Assembly (NCBI GenBank): GCA_905221605.1 | Contig: CAJNDS010001412.1 | Span: 1 to 19,841, forward strand | DNA from: Symbiodinium natans | Lineage: Eukaryota > Sar > Dinophyceae > Suessiales > Symbiodiniaceae | Reading direction: 5' to 3' | DNA: 19,841 nt | Shown: positions 7,561 through 15,874 of the stretch, in pieces | Layout: each line of letters starts with the position of its first letter | Numbering within the stretch: the stretch's first letter is position 1 | The notes under the pieces: model-generated | Seen by the model: the letters and a program-made list of their open reading frames with translations, nothing else | Told to the model about the DNA's origin: nothing | Database searches by the model: none | Translations under genes and position numbers: made by a program

Positions 7561-7582
7561 CTTGAGCCAAAATGGCTACGGA
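7561..7582 (-). other. Genomically encoded dinoflagellate spliced leader (DinoSL)
   Basis: The minus strand reads TCCGTAGCCATTTTGG followed by CTCAAG, a perfect match to all 22 bases of the DinoSL consensus with T at the variable first position. In dinoflagellates this leader is added to mRNAs by trans-splicing and is not normally encoded upstream of genes. Its presence at the 5' end of a block of minus-strand ORFs is the known mark of an mRNA that was reverse-transcribed and reinserted. No SL-RNA gene features (intron, Sm site) are seen downstream. Confidence 0.9.
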
Positions 7583-7645
7583 CTCAGATGGGACCGAAGT
7601 CAAAAAGAGTTTAAGCTGCTAGATGATTGGGCTGTAGAAAAGTAG

Positions 7646-7975
7646 ATAACCAGAGTTTTTGGTGGAAAGGGTGATCCGAACAATCAAAGAAGGGCTGCTG
7701 AGAAGATTGGATCAGGGAATCGGTTGAAGAGCGCAGTGGCACCTGCTGTTACCCGACAGCTCAAATCAACAATCGGGTTCACACGGCTACAGGAGCAACG
7801 CCCAACGAAGCTTACAGCAACCCTGGCAAAGCAGACGAAGCGTGGAACTAAAAAAACTGCTGAGCCCAGAGCCATCGAGGTCAAGGATCGCGTCAGGATC
7901 AGGTTGAGACCTCAACTCGATCACATCACAGGGCGTGCCCAGCTCCGGGAACAACGCGTACCACTTGGCAGCTGA
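7646..7975 (+). other. Open, exon-like plus-strand segment, basic protein, unrecognised
   Basis: From a TAG at 7643-7645 to a TGA at 7973-7975 the frame is open for 109 sense codons with no ATG. The product is Lys/Arg/Thr-rich (for example AKQTKRGTKKTAE) with no domain I know. TTTTTGGTGGAAAG just before GGTGATCC could be an AG acceptor, and an upstream short frame FKLLDDWAVEK ends at a GTAG that could be a donor. This is suggestive of exons of a plus-strand gene reaching into the array, but composition alone could explain it. Confidence 0.2.
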
Positions 7976-7981
7976 AGCCAT

Positions 7982-8013
7982 GCTTGCTCGAGACGCTTAG
8001 ACGCTTGCTCGAG
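7982..8013 (+). repeat. Short direct repeat, two copies of a 13-mer
   Basis: GCTTGCTCGAGAC occurs twice with a 6-base spacer (CGCTTAGAC-type junction), beginning near 7982 and 8001. It contains the palindrome CTCGAG. Role unknown. Confidence 0.6.
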
Positions 8014-8865
8014 ACACAATCCGCAGCATGACCGTGTGTCTAGGACTCTAGACAACTGCACGACACTGGCACTGCAAGACTACCTGTGAAAACCCCTGCG
8101 CGAAACGTTGAGAGGCCCCCGCCTAAGAAGGTGTTGTTGGTGGAACGGAGCGACAAGGTGGGCCCGGTTCCGGCAAGGGTTGGAAAGGGCGTGGGCTCAG
8201 AGTACTGCCTTGCTGCAACCTTGAAGCCTTGCACAACGGTCAAACCTAGCTGCCTTGGAGCCCCAACCCGCGCCTGGAACAGACTCTGACATCTAGAGCC
8301 CGGCCCGCGGCGAAGAGGATGTCGACGATGGCCTGCAGGGGAGGCCCACACACCCGAAGCCAGAATTGCCTGGATTTTTCGACCCCAGATTTGGAGGTCA
8401 CAGAATCACAGCTGCAAGCCTCACGCGCACACGGCCTTCTGCTTCTACTATGTTACTATACACTTTCAGCTAATAGTCACGTGCTCTTCCCGCAACTCTA
8501 CCCCTGCCCACTTACGCAGCGTCGCTAATCAAGAGTAGAGGGGCACCAACTGTAGCTCTGGCGGAGTCGGCGTGACAAGCCTCGGCGGAGTCGGCGGAGT
8601 CCTCGCAAATTGCAATTAACCAATAGAGTGCCGTGGAGTCCTAGGTTTCCCGGAATAACAAAACAATGTTTTTTAATTCGGGAACACAACGACTGTTCGC
8701 GGGCAGCTCGCCACCTTGGTCCGTTTTGTTAAGACTCTACGGGGGTGGAGGGCCTCCACCACGCAGCAGGAAAGTGACCTTCGCTATGTTCTTAAGCAGG
8801 TTAAGCCGAGGCAGGAACTCGGTCTCCTAGCACTTGCTGTGGAAATCAAGCCCCCTTCCCAGCCT

Positions 8866-9287
8866 CTTCAAAACACAGTCAACCCCCCCTCACCCCAACC
8901 CTTTCAAAAGAGGTCACACCCAACCCAGCCCCTTCATAGCATGGTCAAACCCGCCCAAGCCCACCCCAAGCCCACCCGGAAGCTACCCTCAGCGCCTTCA
9001 AAACATGGTCAAACCCATCCCAGCCCCGTCAAAGCATGGTCAAAACCACCCCAAAGCCATCCCACCTTCAAAACACGGTCAAACCCACCCCACCCACCCG
9101 CACCCCTTCTAAACAGGCCCAACCCACCCCGAGTCCATTCAAAACATCAAACCCACCCCAGTCCATTCAAAGCATGGTCAAACCCAGCCAAACCCACCCC
9201 AAACCCACGCTGAACCCACCCCAAACCCACCCGCTATTCTCAGTCCCTTCAAAACATGGTCAAACCCACTCCAAACCCACGTGCACA
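8866..9287 (+). repeat. C-rich minisatellite, unit 1
   Basis: Degenerate repeats of about 28-40 bases on the theme TTCAAAACATGGTCAAACCC followed by ACCCCA. G is nearly absent on the plus strand. CCCACCCCAAACCCACCC at 9215-9232 gives a canonical G-quadruplex motif on the minus strand. The lack of stops makes Pro-, His- and Gln-rich frames open here; these are not taken as genes. Confidence 0.85.
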
Positions 9288-9296
9288 ACCCTGTCG

Positions 9297-9317
9297 CTGG
9301 GGACGTCGCCCGTCCCC
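9297..9317 (+). repeat. GC-rich hairpin after the minisatellite (unit 1 example)
   Basis: GGGGACG-TCGCC-CGTCCCC forms a 7-bp stem with a 5-base loop and is followed by AAAATCTTCTTCTTC. It is kept in units 2-4; unit 5 lost one base of the right arm (near 17812). Confidence 0.7.
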
Positions 9318-9596
9318 AAAATCTTCTTCTTCATTGGGCGCATGGCAACTTAAAATCCGGGCCTGCAACACGCTTAAATATCTTTGCTGTTCAAAGCCCA
9401 AGCCTGCCAAAAAACTTTCATTCTGCAATGTCTAGCAAACGACTCTGCACAACCGCAGAAAACGTTGAGGCCACGTTGGTCAACTCCCCAGAGCTTGAAG
9501 CGTGACTCCTATCCACAGAAAACACCAACAAAGACCTGCAGCTCAACTGGCGGGCCAGCAGCATTGCCAGGACGAAGCCCAAGTTATGGGGAAGTC

Positions 9597-9957
9597 GGGC
9601 GGCCCCGCTTTCAGGGCCGCAAAACACAAGCAATTCTGGCTTCGCCAGGACGGGCCTCCACAGTTGCAGTTCTGCCTCACTGCAGCATTACAAAGACGAG
9701 CGTGCAGCTGCTTCGGACAAGCCCCCGCACGCTCAGGCGACGCTGCCCAAAGTTACTAGAAAAAGGGCAGGCGCGATCGGGTTGCTTGCGCCCACAGGCT
9801 CAAATTCAAGGGCCAAAAAAATGGGCCGTCTCGCGGCCCCAAAAATGGGGCCGCGAAATGGACCCAGCTCCCGCAGTACAATTTGGAACTAGATTGGGGG
9901 GGGTGAAACTGCGACCCCAAAATTGGGGCCGTTTGGCGGCCCCAGTTTTGGGGCCGC
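9597..9957 (+). repeat. GGCCCC hairpin cluster (unit 1 example)
   Basis: Four inverted repeats share the GCGGCCCC theme: GCGGCCC/GGGCCGC around 9600-9620; CGCGGCCCCA (9832-9841) with TGGGGCCGCG (9846-9855), a perfect 10-bp stem with an AAAA loop; CCCCAA/TTGGGG (9915-9928); and GCGGCCCCA (9936-9944) with TGGGGCCGC (9949-9957), a 9-bp stem with a GTTT loop. The last three lie within the 449-bp module and so are present twice per later unit. Confidence 0.85.
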
Positions 9958-10112
9958 GAATTCTTCTATTTTTGGCGCTTTCCAGACTGCTACACTCAGG
10001 CGACTCTGGCCCACAGACAAGCACTCAACGTGGAAAGAGCAATTACTGAGAACCACGACCTCCGCAGGCAGCTTTCTTGTGGAAGTGATCAACATGAGAG
10101 AAACTTGCACAG
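9664..10112 (+). repeat. 449-bp module, single copy in unit 1
   Basis: The module runs from TTGCAGTTCTGCC to CTTGCACAG and contains the GGCCCC hairpins and two coding-like segments. It is single here, giving the reference for the tandem duplication in later units. Confidence 0.85.
9984..10112 (+). other. Candidate exon-like segment (unit 1 example), coiled-coil-like peptide
   Basis: A pyrimidine-rich run CTTCTATTTTTGGCGCTTTCCAG ends just before ACTGCTACAC and looks like an AG acceptor. The following frame contains ALNVERAITENHDLRRQL, heptad-like and charged. It is preserved in every module copy seen, including both copies in duplicated units. The 3' end is unclear; a GC donor at CGCAG/GCAGC is one possibility, since dinoflagellates use GC as well as GT donors. 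Confidence 0.2.
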
Positions 10113-10330
10113 GGGAGGCCCACACACCCGAAGCCAGAATTGCCTGGATTTTTCGACCCCAGATTTCGAGGTCACAGAATCACAGCTGCAAGCCTCACGC
10201 GCACACGGCCTTCTGCTTCTACTATGTTATACACTTCCAGCTAATAGTCACGTGCTCTTCCCGCAACTCTACCCCTGCCCACTTACGCGGCGTCGCTAAT
10301 CAAGATTAGAGGGGCACCAACTGTAGCTCT

Positions 10331-10471
10331 GGCGGAGTCGGCGTGACAAGCCTCGGCGGAGTCGGCGGAGTCCTCGCAAATTGCAATTAACCAATAGAGT
10401 GCCGTGGAGTCCTAGGTTTCCCGGAATAACAAAACAATGTTTTTTAATTCGGGAACACAACGACTCCGCCG
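10331..10471 (+). repeat. Nested inverted repeat (unit 2 example)
   Basis: GGCGGAGTC occurs three times (about 10331, 10355, 10364). CGGCGGAGTCG at 10354-10364 pairs perfectly with CGACTCCGCCG at 10461-10471. Inside lie TTCCCGGAAT/ATTCGGGAA (10418-10427, 10447-10455; one mismatch) and, at the tip, AAAACA-A-TGTTTT (10431-10443). The layout resembles a cruciform or a small foldback element. Confidence 0.75.
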
Positions 10472-10509
10472 TTCGCGGGCAGCTCGCCACCTTGGTCCGT
10501 TTTGTTAAG

Positions 10510-10575
10510 ACTCTACGGGGGTGGAGGGCCTCCACCACGCAGCAGGAAAGTGACCTTCGCTATGTTCTCAAGCAG
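10510..10575 (+). other. Candidate 66-bp exon (unit 2 example), coiled-coil-like peptide
   Basis: GTTTTGTTAAG just before 10510 can serve as an AG acceptor, and AAGCAG followed by GTTAAG at 10576 resembles a GT donor. The enclosed 66 bases are exactly 22 codons, phase 0, with the peptide TTQQESDLRYVLKQ near the end. The frame stays open in all six units, with few replacements (T to M in units 3-4; T to P, T to I and Y to H in unit 5; T to I and S to G in unit 6). No transcript evidence is available. Confidence 0.25.
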
Positions 10576-10640
10576 GTTAAGCCGAGGCAGGAACTCGGTC
10601 TCCTAGCACTTGCTGTGGAAATCAAGCCCCCTTCCCAGCC

Positions 10641-11060
10641 TCTTCAAAACACAGTCAACCCCCCCTCACCCCAACCCTTTCAAAAGAGGTCACACCCAAC
10701 CCAGCCCCTTCATAGCATGGTCAAACCCGCCCAAGCCCACCCCAAGCCCACCCGGAAGCTACCCTCAGCGCCTTCAAAACATGGTCAAACCCATCCCAGC
10801 CCCGTCAAAGCATGGTCAAAACCACCCCAAAGCCATCCCACCTTCAAAACACCGTCAAACCCACCCCACCCACCCGCACCCCTTCTAAACAGGCCCAACC
10901 CACCCCGAGTCCACAAAACACGGTCAAACCCACCCCAGTCCATTCAAAGCATGGTCAAACCCAGCCAAACCCACCCCAAACCCACGCTGAACCCACCCCA
11001 AACCCACCCGCTATTCTCAGTCCCTTCAAAACATGGTCAAACCCACTCCAAACCCACGTG
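10641..11060 (+). repeat. C-rich minisatellite, unit 2
   Basis: Same organisation as in unit 1, with one repeat altered to CACAAAACACGGTCAAACCC. Confidence 0.85.
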
Positions 11061-11440
11061 CACAACCCTGTCGCTGGGGACGTCGCCCGTCCCCAAAATC
11101 TTCTTCTTCATTGGGCGCATGGCAACTTAAAATCCGGGCCTGCAACACGCTTAAATATCTTTGCTGTTCAAAGCCCAAGCCTGCCAAAAAACTTTCATTC
11201 TGCAATGTCTAGCAAACGACTCTGCACAACCGCAGAAAACGTTGAGGCCACATTGGTCAACTCCCCAGAGCTTGAAGCGTGACTCCTATCCACAGAAAAC
11301 ACCAACAAAGACCTGCAGCTCAACTGGCGGGCCAGCAGCATTGCCAGGACGAAGCCCAAATTATGGGGAAGTCGGGCGGCCCCGCTTTCAGGGCCGCAAA
11401 ACACAAGCAATTCTGGCTTCGCCAGGACGGGCCTCCACAG

Positions 11441-12338
11441 TTGCAGTTCTGCCTCACTGCAGCATTACAAAGGCGAGCGTGCAGCTGCTTCGGACAAGCC
11501 CCCGCACGCTCAGCGCGACGCTGCCCAAAGTTACTAGAAAAAGGGCAGGCGCGATCGGGTTGCTTGCGCCCACAGGCTCAAATTCAAGGGCCAAAAAAGC
11601 GGGCCGTCTCGCGGCCCCAAAAATGGGGCCGCGAAATGGACCCAGCTCCCGCAGTACAATTTGGAACTAGATTGGGGGGGTGAAACTGCGACCCCAAAAT
11701 TGGGGCCGTTTGGCGGCCCCAGTTTTGGGGCCGCGAATTCTTCTATTTTTGGCGCTTTCCAGACTGCTACACTCAGGCGACTCTGGCCCACAGACAAGCA
11801 CTCAACGTGGAAAGAGCAATTACTGAGAACCACGACCTCCGCAGGCAGCTTTCTTGTGGAAGTGATCAACATGAGAGAAACTTGCACAGTTGCAGTTCTG
11901 CCTCACTGCAGCATTACAAAGGCGAGCGTGCAGCTGCTTCGGACAAGCCCCCGCACGCTCAGCGCGACGCTGCCCAAAGTTACTAGAAAAAGGGCAGGCG
12001 CGATCGGGTTGCTTGCGCCCACAGGCTCAAATTCAAGGGCCAAAAAAGCGGGCCGTCTCGCGGCCCCAAAAATGGGGCCGCGAAATGGACCCAGCTCCCG
12101 CAGTACAATTTGGAACTAGATTGGGGGGGTGAAACTGCGACCCCAAAATTGGGGCCGTTTGGCGGCCCCAGTTTTGGGGCCGCGAATTCTTCTATTTTTG
12201 GCGCTTTCCAGACTGCTACACTCAGGCGACTCTGGCCCACAGACAAGCACTCAACGTGGAAAGAGCAATTACTGAGAACCACGACCTCCGCAGGCAGCTT
12301 TCTTGTGGAAGTGATCAACATGAGAGAAACTTGCACAG
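11441..12338 (+). repeat. Tandem duplication of the 449-bp module in unit 2
   Basis: Copies at 11441-11889 and 11890-12338 are adjacent. The junction is CACAG: the module is preceded by CTCCACAG and ends in TTGCACAG, so the duplication has a 5-base microhomology. Confidence 0.9.
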
Positions 12339-12869
12339 GGGAGGCCCACACACCCGAAGCCAGAATTGCCTGGATTTTTCGACCCCAGATTTGGAGGTCA
12401 CAGAATCACAGCTGCAAGCCTCACGCGCACACGGCCTTCTGCTTCTACTATGTTACTATACACTTTCAGCTAATAGTCACGTGCTCTTCCCGCAACTCTA
12501 CCCCTGCCCACTTACGCAGCGTCGCTAATCAAGAGTAGAGGGGCACCAACTGTAGCTCTGGCGGAGTCGGCGTGACAAGCCTCGGCGGAGTCGGCGGAGT
12601 CCTCGCAAATTGCAATTAACCAATAAAGTGCCGTGGAGTCCTAGGTTTCCCGGAATAACAAAACAATGTTTTTTAATTCGGGAACACAACGACTCCGCCG
12701 TTCGCGGGCAGCTCGCCACCTTGGTCCGTTTTGTTAAGACTCTACGGGGGTGGAGGGCCTCCACCATGCAGCAGGAAAGTGACCTTCGCTATGTTCTCAA
12801 GCAGGTTAAGCCGAGGCAGGAACTCGGTCTCCTAGCACTTGCTGTGGAAATCAAGCCCCCTTCCCAGCC

Positions 12870-13290
12870 TCTTCCAAACACAGTCAACCCCCCCTCACCC
12901 CAACCCTTTCAAAAGAGGTCACACCCAACCCAGCCCCTTCATAGCATGGTCAAACCCGCCCAAGCCCACCCCAAGCCCACCCGGAAGCTACCCTCAGCGC
13001 CTTCAAAACATGGTCAAACCCATCCCAGCCCCGTCAAAGCATGGTCAAAACCACCCCAAAGCCATCCCACCTTCAAAACACCGTCAAACCCACCCCACCC
13101 ACCCGCACCCCTTCTAAACAGGCCCAACCCACCCCGAGTCCACAAAACACGGTCAAACCCACCCCAGTCCATTCAAAGCATGGTCAAACCCAGCCAAACC
13201 CACCCCAAACCCACGCTGAACCCACCCCAAACCCACCCGCTATTCTCAGTCCCTTCAAAACATGGTCAAACCCACTCCAAACCCACGTGC
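12870..13290 (+). repeat. C-rich minisatellite, unit 3
   Basis: Same organisation and repeat variants as unit 2. Confidence 0.85.
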
Positions 13291-13669
13291 ACAACCCTGT
13301 CGCTGGGGACGTCGCCCGTCCCCAAAATCTTCTTCTTCATTGGGCGCATGGCAACTTAAAATCCGGGCCTGCAACACGCTTAAATATCTTTGCTGTTCAA
13401 AGCCCAAGCCTGCCAAAAAACTTTCATTCTGCAATGTCTAGCAAACGACTCTGCACAACCGCAGAAAACGTTGAGGCCACATTGGTCAACTCCCCAGAGC
13501 TTGAAGCGTGACTCCTATCCACAGAAAACACCAACAAAGACCTGCAGCTCAACTGGCGGGCCAGCAGCATTGCCAGGACGAAGCCCAAATTATGGGGAAG
13601 TCGGGCGGCCCCGCTTTCAGGGCCGCAAAACACAAGCAATTCTGGCTTCGCCAGGACGGGCCTCCACAG

Positions 13670-14566
13670 TTGCAGTTCTGCCTCACTGCAGCATTACAAA
13701 GGCGAGCGTGCAGCTGCTTCGGACAAGCCCCCGCACGCTCAGCGCGACGCTGCCCAAAGTTACTAGAAAAAGGGCAGGCGCGATCGGGTTGCTTGCGCCC
13801 ACAGGCTCAAATTCAAGGGCCAAAAAAGCGGGCCGTCTCGCGGCCCCAAAAATGGGGCCGCGAAATGGACCCAGCTCCCGCAGTACAATTTGGAACTAGA
13901 TTGGGGGGGTGAAACTGCGACCCCAAAATTGGGGCCGTTTGGCGGCCCCAGTTTTGGGGCCGCGAATTCTTCTATTTTTGGCGCTTTCCAGACTGCTACA
14001 CTCAGGCGACTCTGGCCCACAGACAAGCACTCAACGTGGAAAGAGCAATTACTGAGAACCACGACCTCCGCAGGCAGCTTTCTTGTGGAAGTGATCAACA
14101 TGAGAGAAACTTGCACAGTTGCAGTTCTGCCTCACTGCAGCATTACAAAGGCGAGCGTGCAGCTGCTTCGGACAAGCCCCCGCACGCTCAGCGCGACGCT
14201 GCCCAAAGTTACTAGAAAAAGGGCAGGCGCGATCGGGTTGCTTGCGCCCACAGGCTCAAATTCAAGGGCCAAAAAAGCGGGCCGTCTCGCGGCCCCAAAA
14301 ATGGGGCCGCGAAATGGACCCAGCTCCCGCAGTACAATTTGGAACTAGATTGGGGGGTGAAACTGCGACCCCAAAATTGGGGCCGTTTGGCGGCCCCAGT
14401 TTTGGGGCCGCGAATTCTTCTATTTTTGGCGCTTTCCAGACTGCTACACTCAGGCGACTCTGGCCCACAGACAAGCACTCAACGTGGAAAGAGCAATTAC
14501 TGAGAACCACGACCTCCGCAGGCAGCTTTCTTGTGGAAGTGATCAACATGAGAGAAACTTGCACAG
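13670..14566 (+). repeat. Tandem duplication of the 449-bp module in unit 3
   Basis: Copies at 13670-14118 and 14119-14566 share the same CACAG junction as unit 2; the second copy is one base shorter in a G run near 14350. Confidence 0.9.
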
Positions 14567-15097
14567 GGGAGGCCCACACACCCGAAGCCAGAATTGCCTA
14601 GATTTTCCGACCCCAGATTTGGAGGTCACAGAATCACAGCTGCAAGCCTCACGCGCACACGGCCTTCTGCTTCTACTATCTGATACACTTCCAGCTAATA
14701 GTCACGTGCTCTTCCCGCAACTCTACCCCTGCCCACTTACGCGGCGTCGCTAATCAAGATTAGAGGGGCACCTACTTCTGTAGCTCTGGCGGAGTCGGCG
14801 TGACAAGCCTCGGCGGAGTCGGCGGAGTCCTCGCAAATTGCAATTTACCAATAGAGTGCCGTGGAGTCCTAGGCTTCCCGGAATAACAAAACAATGTTTT
14901 TTAATTCGGGAACACAACGACTCCGCCGTTCGCGGGCAGCTCGCCACCTTGGTCCGTTTTGTTAAGACTCTACGGGGGTGGAGGGCCTCCACCATGCAGC
15001 AGGAAAGTGACCTTCGCTATGTTCTCAAGCAGGTTAAGCCGAGGCAGGAACTCGGTCTCCTAGCACTTGCTGTGGAAATCAAGCCCCCTTCCCAGCC

Positions 15098-15494
15098 TCT
15101 TCCAAACACAGTCAACCCCCCCTCACCCCAACCCTTTCAAAAGAGGTCACACCCAACCCAGCCCCTTCATAGCATGGTCAAACCCGCCCAAGCCCACCCC
15201 AAGCCCACCCGGAAGCTACCCTCATCCCAGCCCCGTCAAAGCATGGTCAAAACCACCCCAAAGCCATCCCACCTTCAAAACACGGTCAAACCCACCCCCA
15301 CCCACCCGCACCCCTTCTAAACAGGCCCAACCCACCCCGAGTCCATTCAAAACATGGCCAAACCCACCCCAGTCCATTCAAAGCATGGTCAAACCCAGCC
15401 AAACCCACCCCAAACCCACGCTGAACCCACCCCAAACCCACCCGCTATTCTCAGTCCCTTCAAAACATGGTCAAACCCACTCCAAACCCACGTG
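15098..15494 (+). repeat. C-rich minisatellite, unit 4
   Basis: Same organisation, one repeat of about 28 bases lost between CTACCCTCA and TCCCAGCC. Confidence 0.85.
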
Positions 15495-15874
15495 CACAAC
15501 CCTGTCGCTGGGGACGTCGCCCGTCCCCAAAATCTTCTTCTTCATTGGGCGCATGGCAACTTAAAATCCGGGCCTGCAACACGCTTAAATATCTTTGCTG
15601 TTCAAAGCCCAAGCCTGCCAAAAAACTTTCATTCTGCAATGTCTAGCAAACGACTCTGCACAACCGCAGAAAACGTTGAGGCCACGTTGGTCAACTCCCC
15701 AGAGCTTGAAGCGTGACTCCTATCCACAGAAAACACCAACAAAGACCTGCAGCTCAACTGGCGGGCCAGCAGCATTGCCAGGACGAAGCCCAAGTTATGG
15801 GGAAGTCGGGCGGCCCCGCTTTCAGGGCCGCAAAACACAAGCAATTCTGGCTTCGCCAGGACGGGCCTCCACAG

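Larger units (their letters stand above)
2549..7582 (-). mobile_element. Tyrosine-recombinase (DIRS-like) retroelement remains, with spliced leader, YR, Gag-like and oxygenase/methyltransferase-like regions
   Basis: All recognisable coding in this stretch is on the minus strand. In transcription order: spliced leader (7582-7561), short unknown ORF, frameshifted tyrosine recombinase, 365-base spacer, Gag-like ORF with zinc fingers, then a same-frame oxygenase-like and methyltransferase-like region ending at the copia junction. No reverse transcriptase is present; it may have followed the methyltransferase-like region and been separated by the copia insertion. Recombinase upstream of Gag is not the usual DIRS order, so this could be the 3' part of one copy joined to the 5' part of another. 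Calling it DIRS-like is inference from the YR plus Gag-like and methyltransferase-like content. Confidence 0.6.
7583..8338. other. Unique spacer between the retroelement and the tandem array
   Basis: This 756-base stretch is not repeated elsewhere in the window. It holds a short direct repeat near 7982-8013 (GCTTGCTCGAGAC twice) and one long open plus-strand frame listed separately. No RNA gene, promoter or retroelement motif is recognised. Confidence 0.6.
8339..10112 (+). repeat. Array unit 1 (1774 bp, unduplicated form)
   Basis: The leftmost unit has a single copy of the 449-bp module (9664-10112), unlike all later complete units. It also lacks 5 bases (CCGCC) in the right arm of the outer inverted repeat (near 8695) and reads CAGGCGACG where the other units read CAGCGCGACG (near 9736). 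Its left flank is GCCTGCAG where other units have CTTGCACAG. Confidence 0.9.
10113..12338 (+). repeat. Array unit 2 (2226 bp)
   Basis: A complete unit with two tandem 449-bp modules. It is almost identical to unit 3; both share GAGTCCACAAAACACGG in the minisatellite where units 1 and 4 have GAGTCCATTCAAAACAT. Confidence 0.9.
12339..14566 (+). repeat. Array unit 3 (2228 bp)
   Basis: A complete unit with two 449/448-bp modules. Distinguishing changes include CCACCATGCAGC (shared with unit 4) where units 1-2 have CCACCACGCAGC, and CTTCCAAACACAG where units 1-2 have CTTCAAAACACAG. Confidence 0.9.

Noticed and set aside
7684-7884. Minus-strand 66-codon hydrophobic ORF upstream of the spliced leader
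   Set aside because: No motif or context support; it is antisense to a longer open plus frame and lies outside the leader-marked transcript.
8716-9353. Long Pro/His/Gln/Lys-rich ORFs over the minisatellite, repeated in each unit
   Set aside because: The C-rich repeat lacks stop codons in all plus frames, so open frames arise from composition; many also start at non-ATG codons.
11661-12119. ORFs spanning the junction of the two 449-bp modules
   Set aside because: They read through hairpins and an accidental duplication junction, in a frame different from the coding-like segments.
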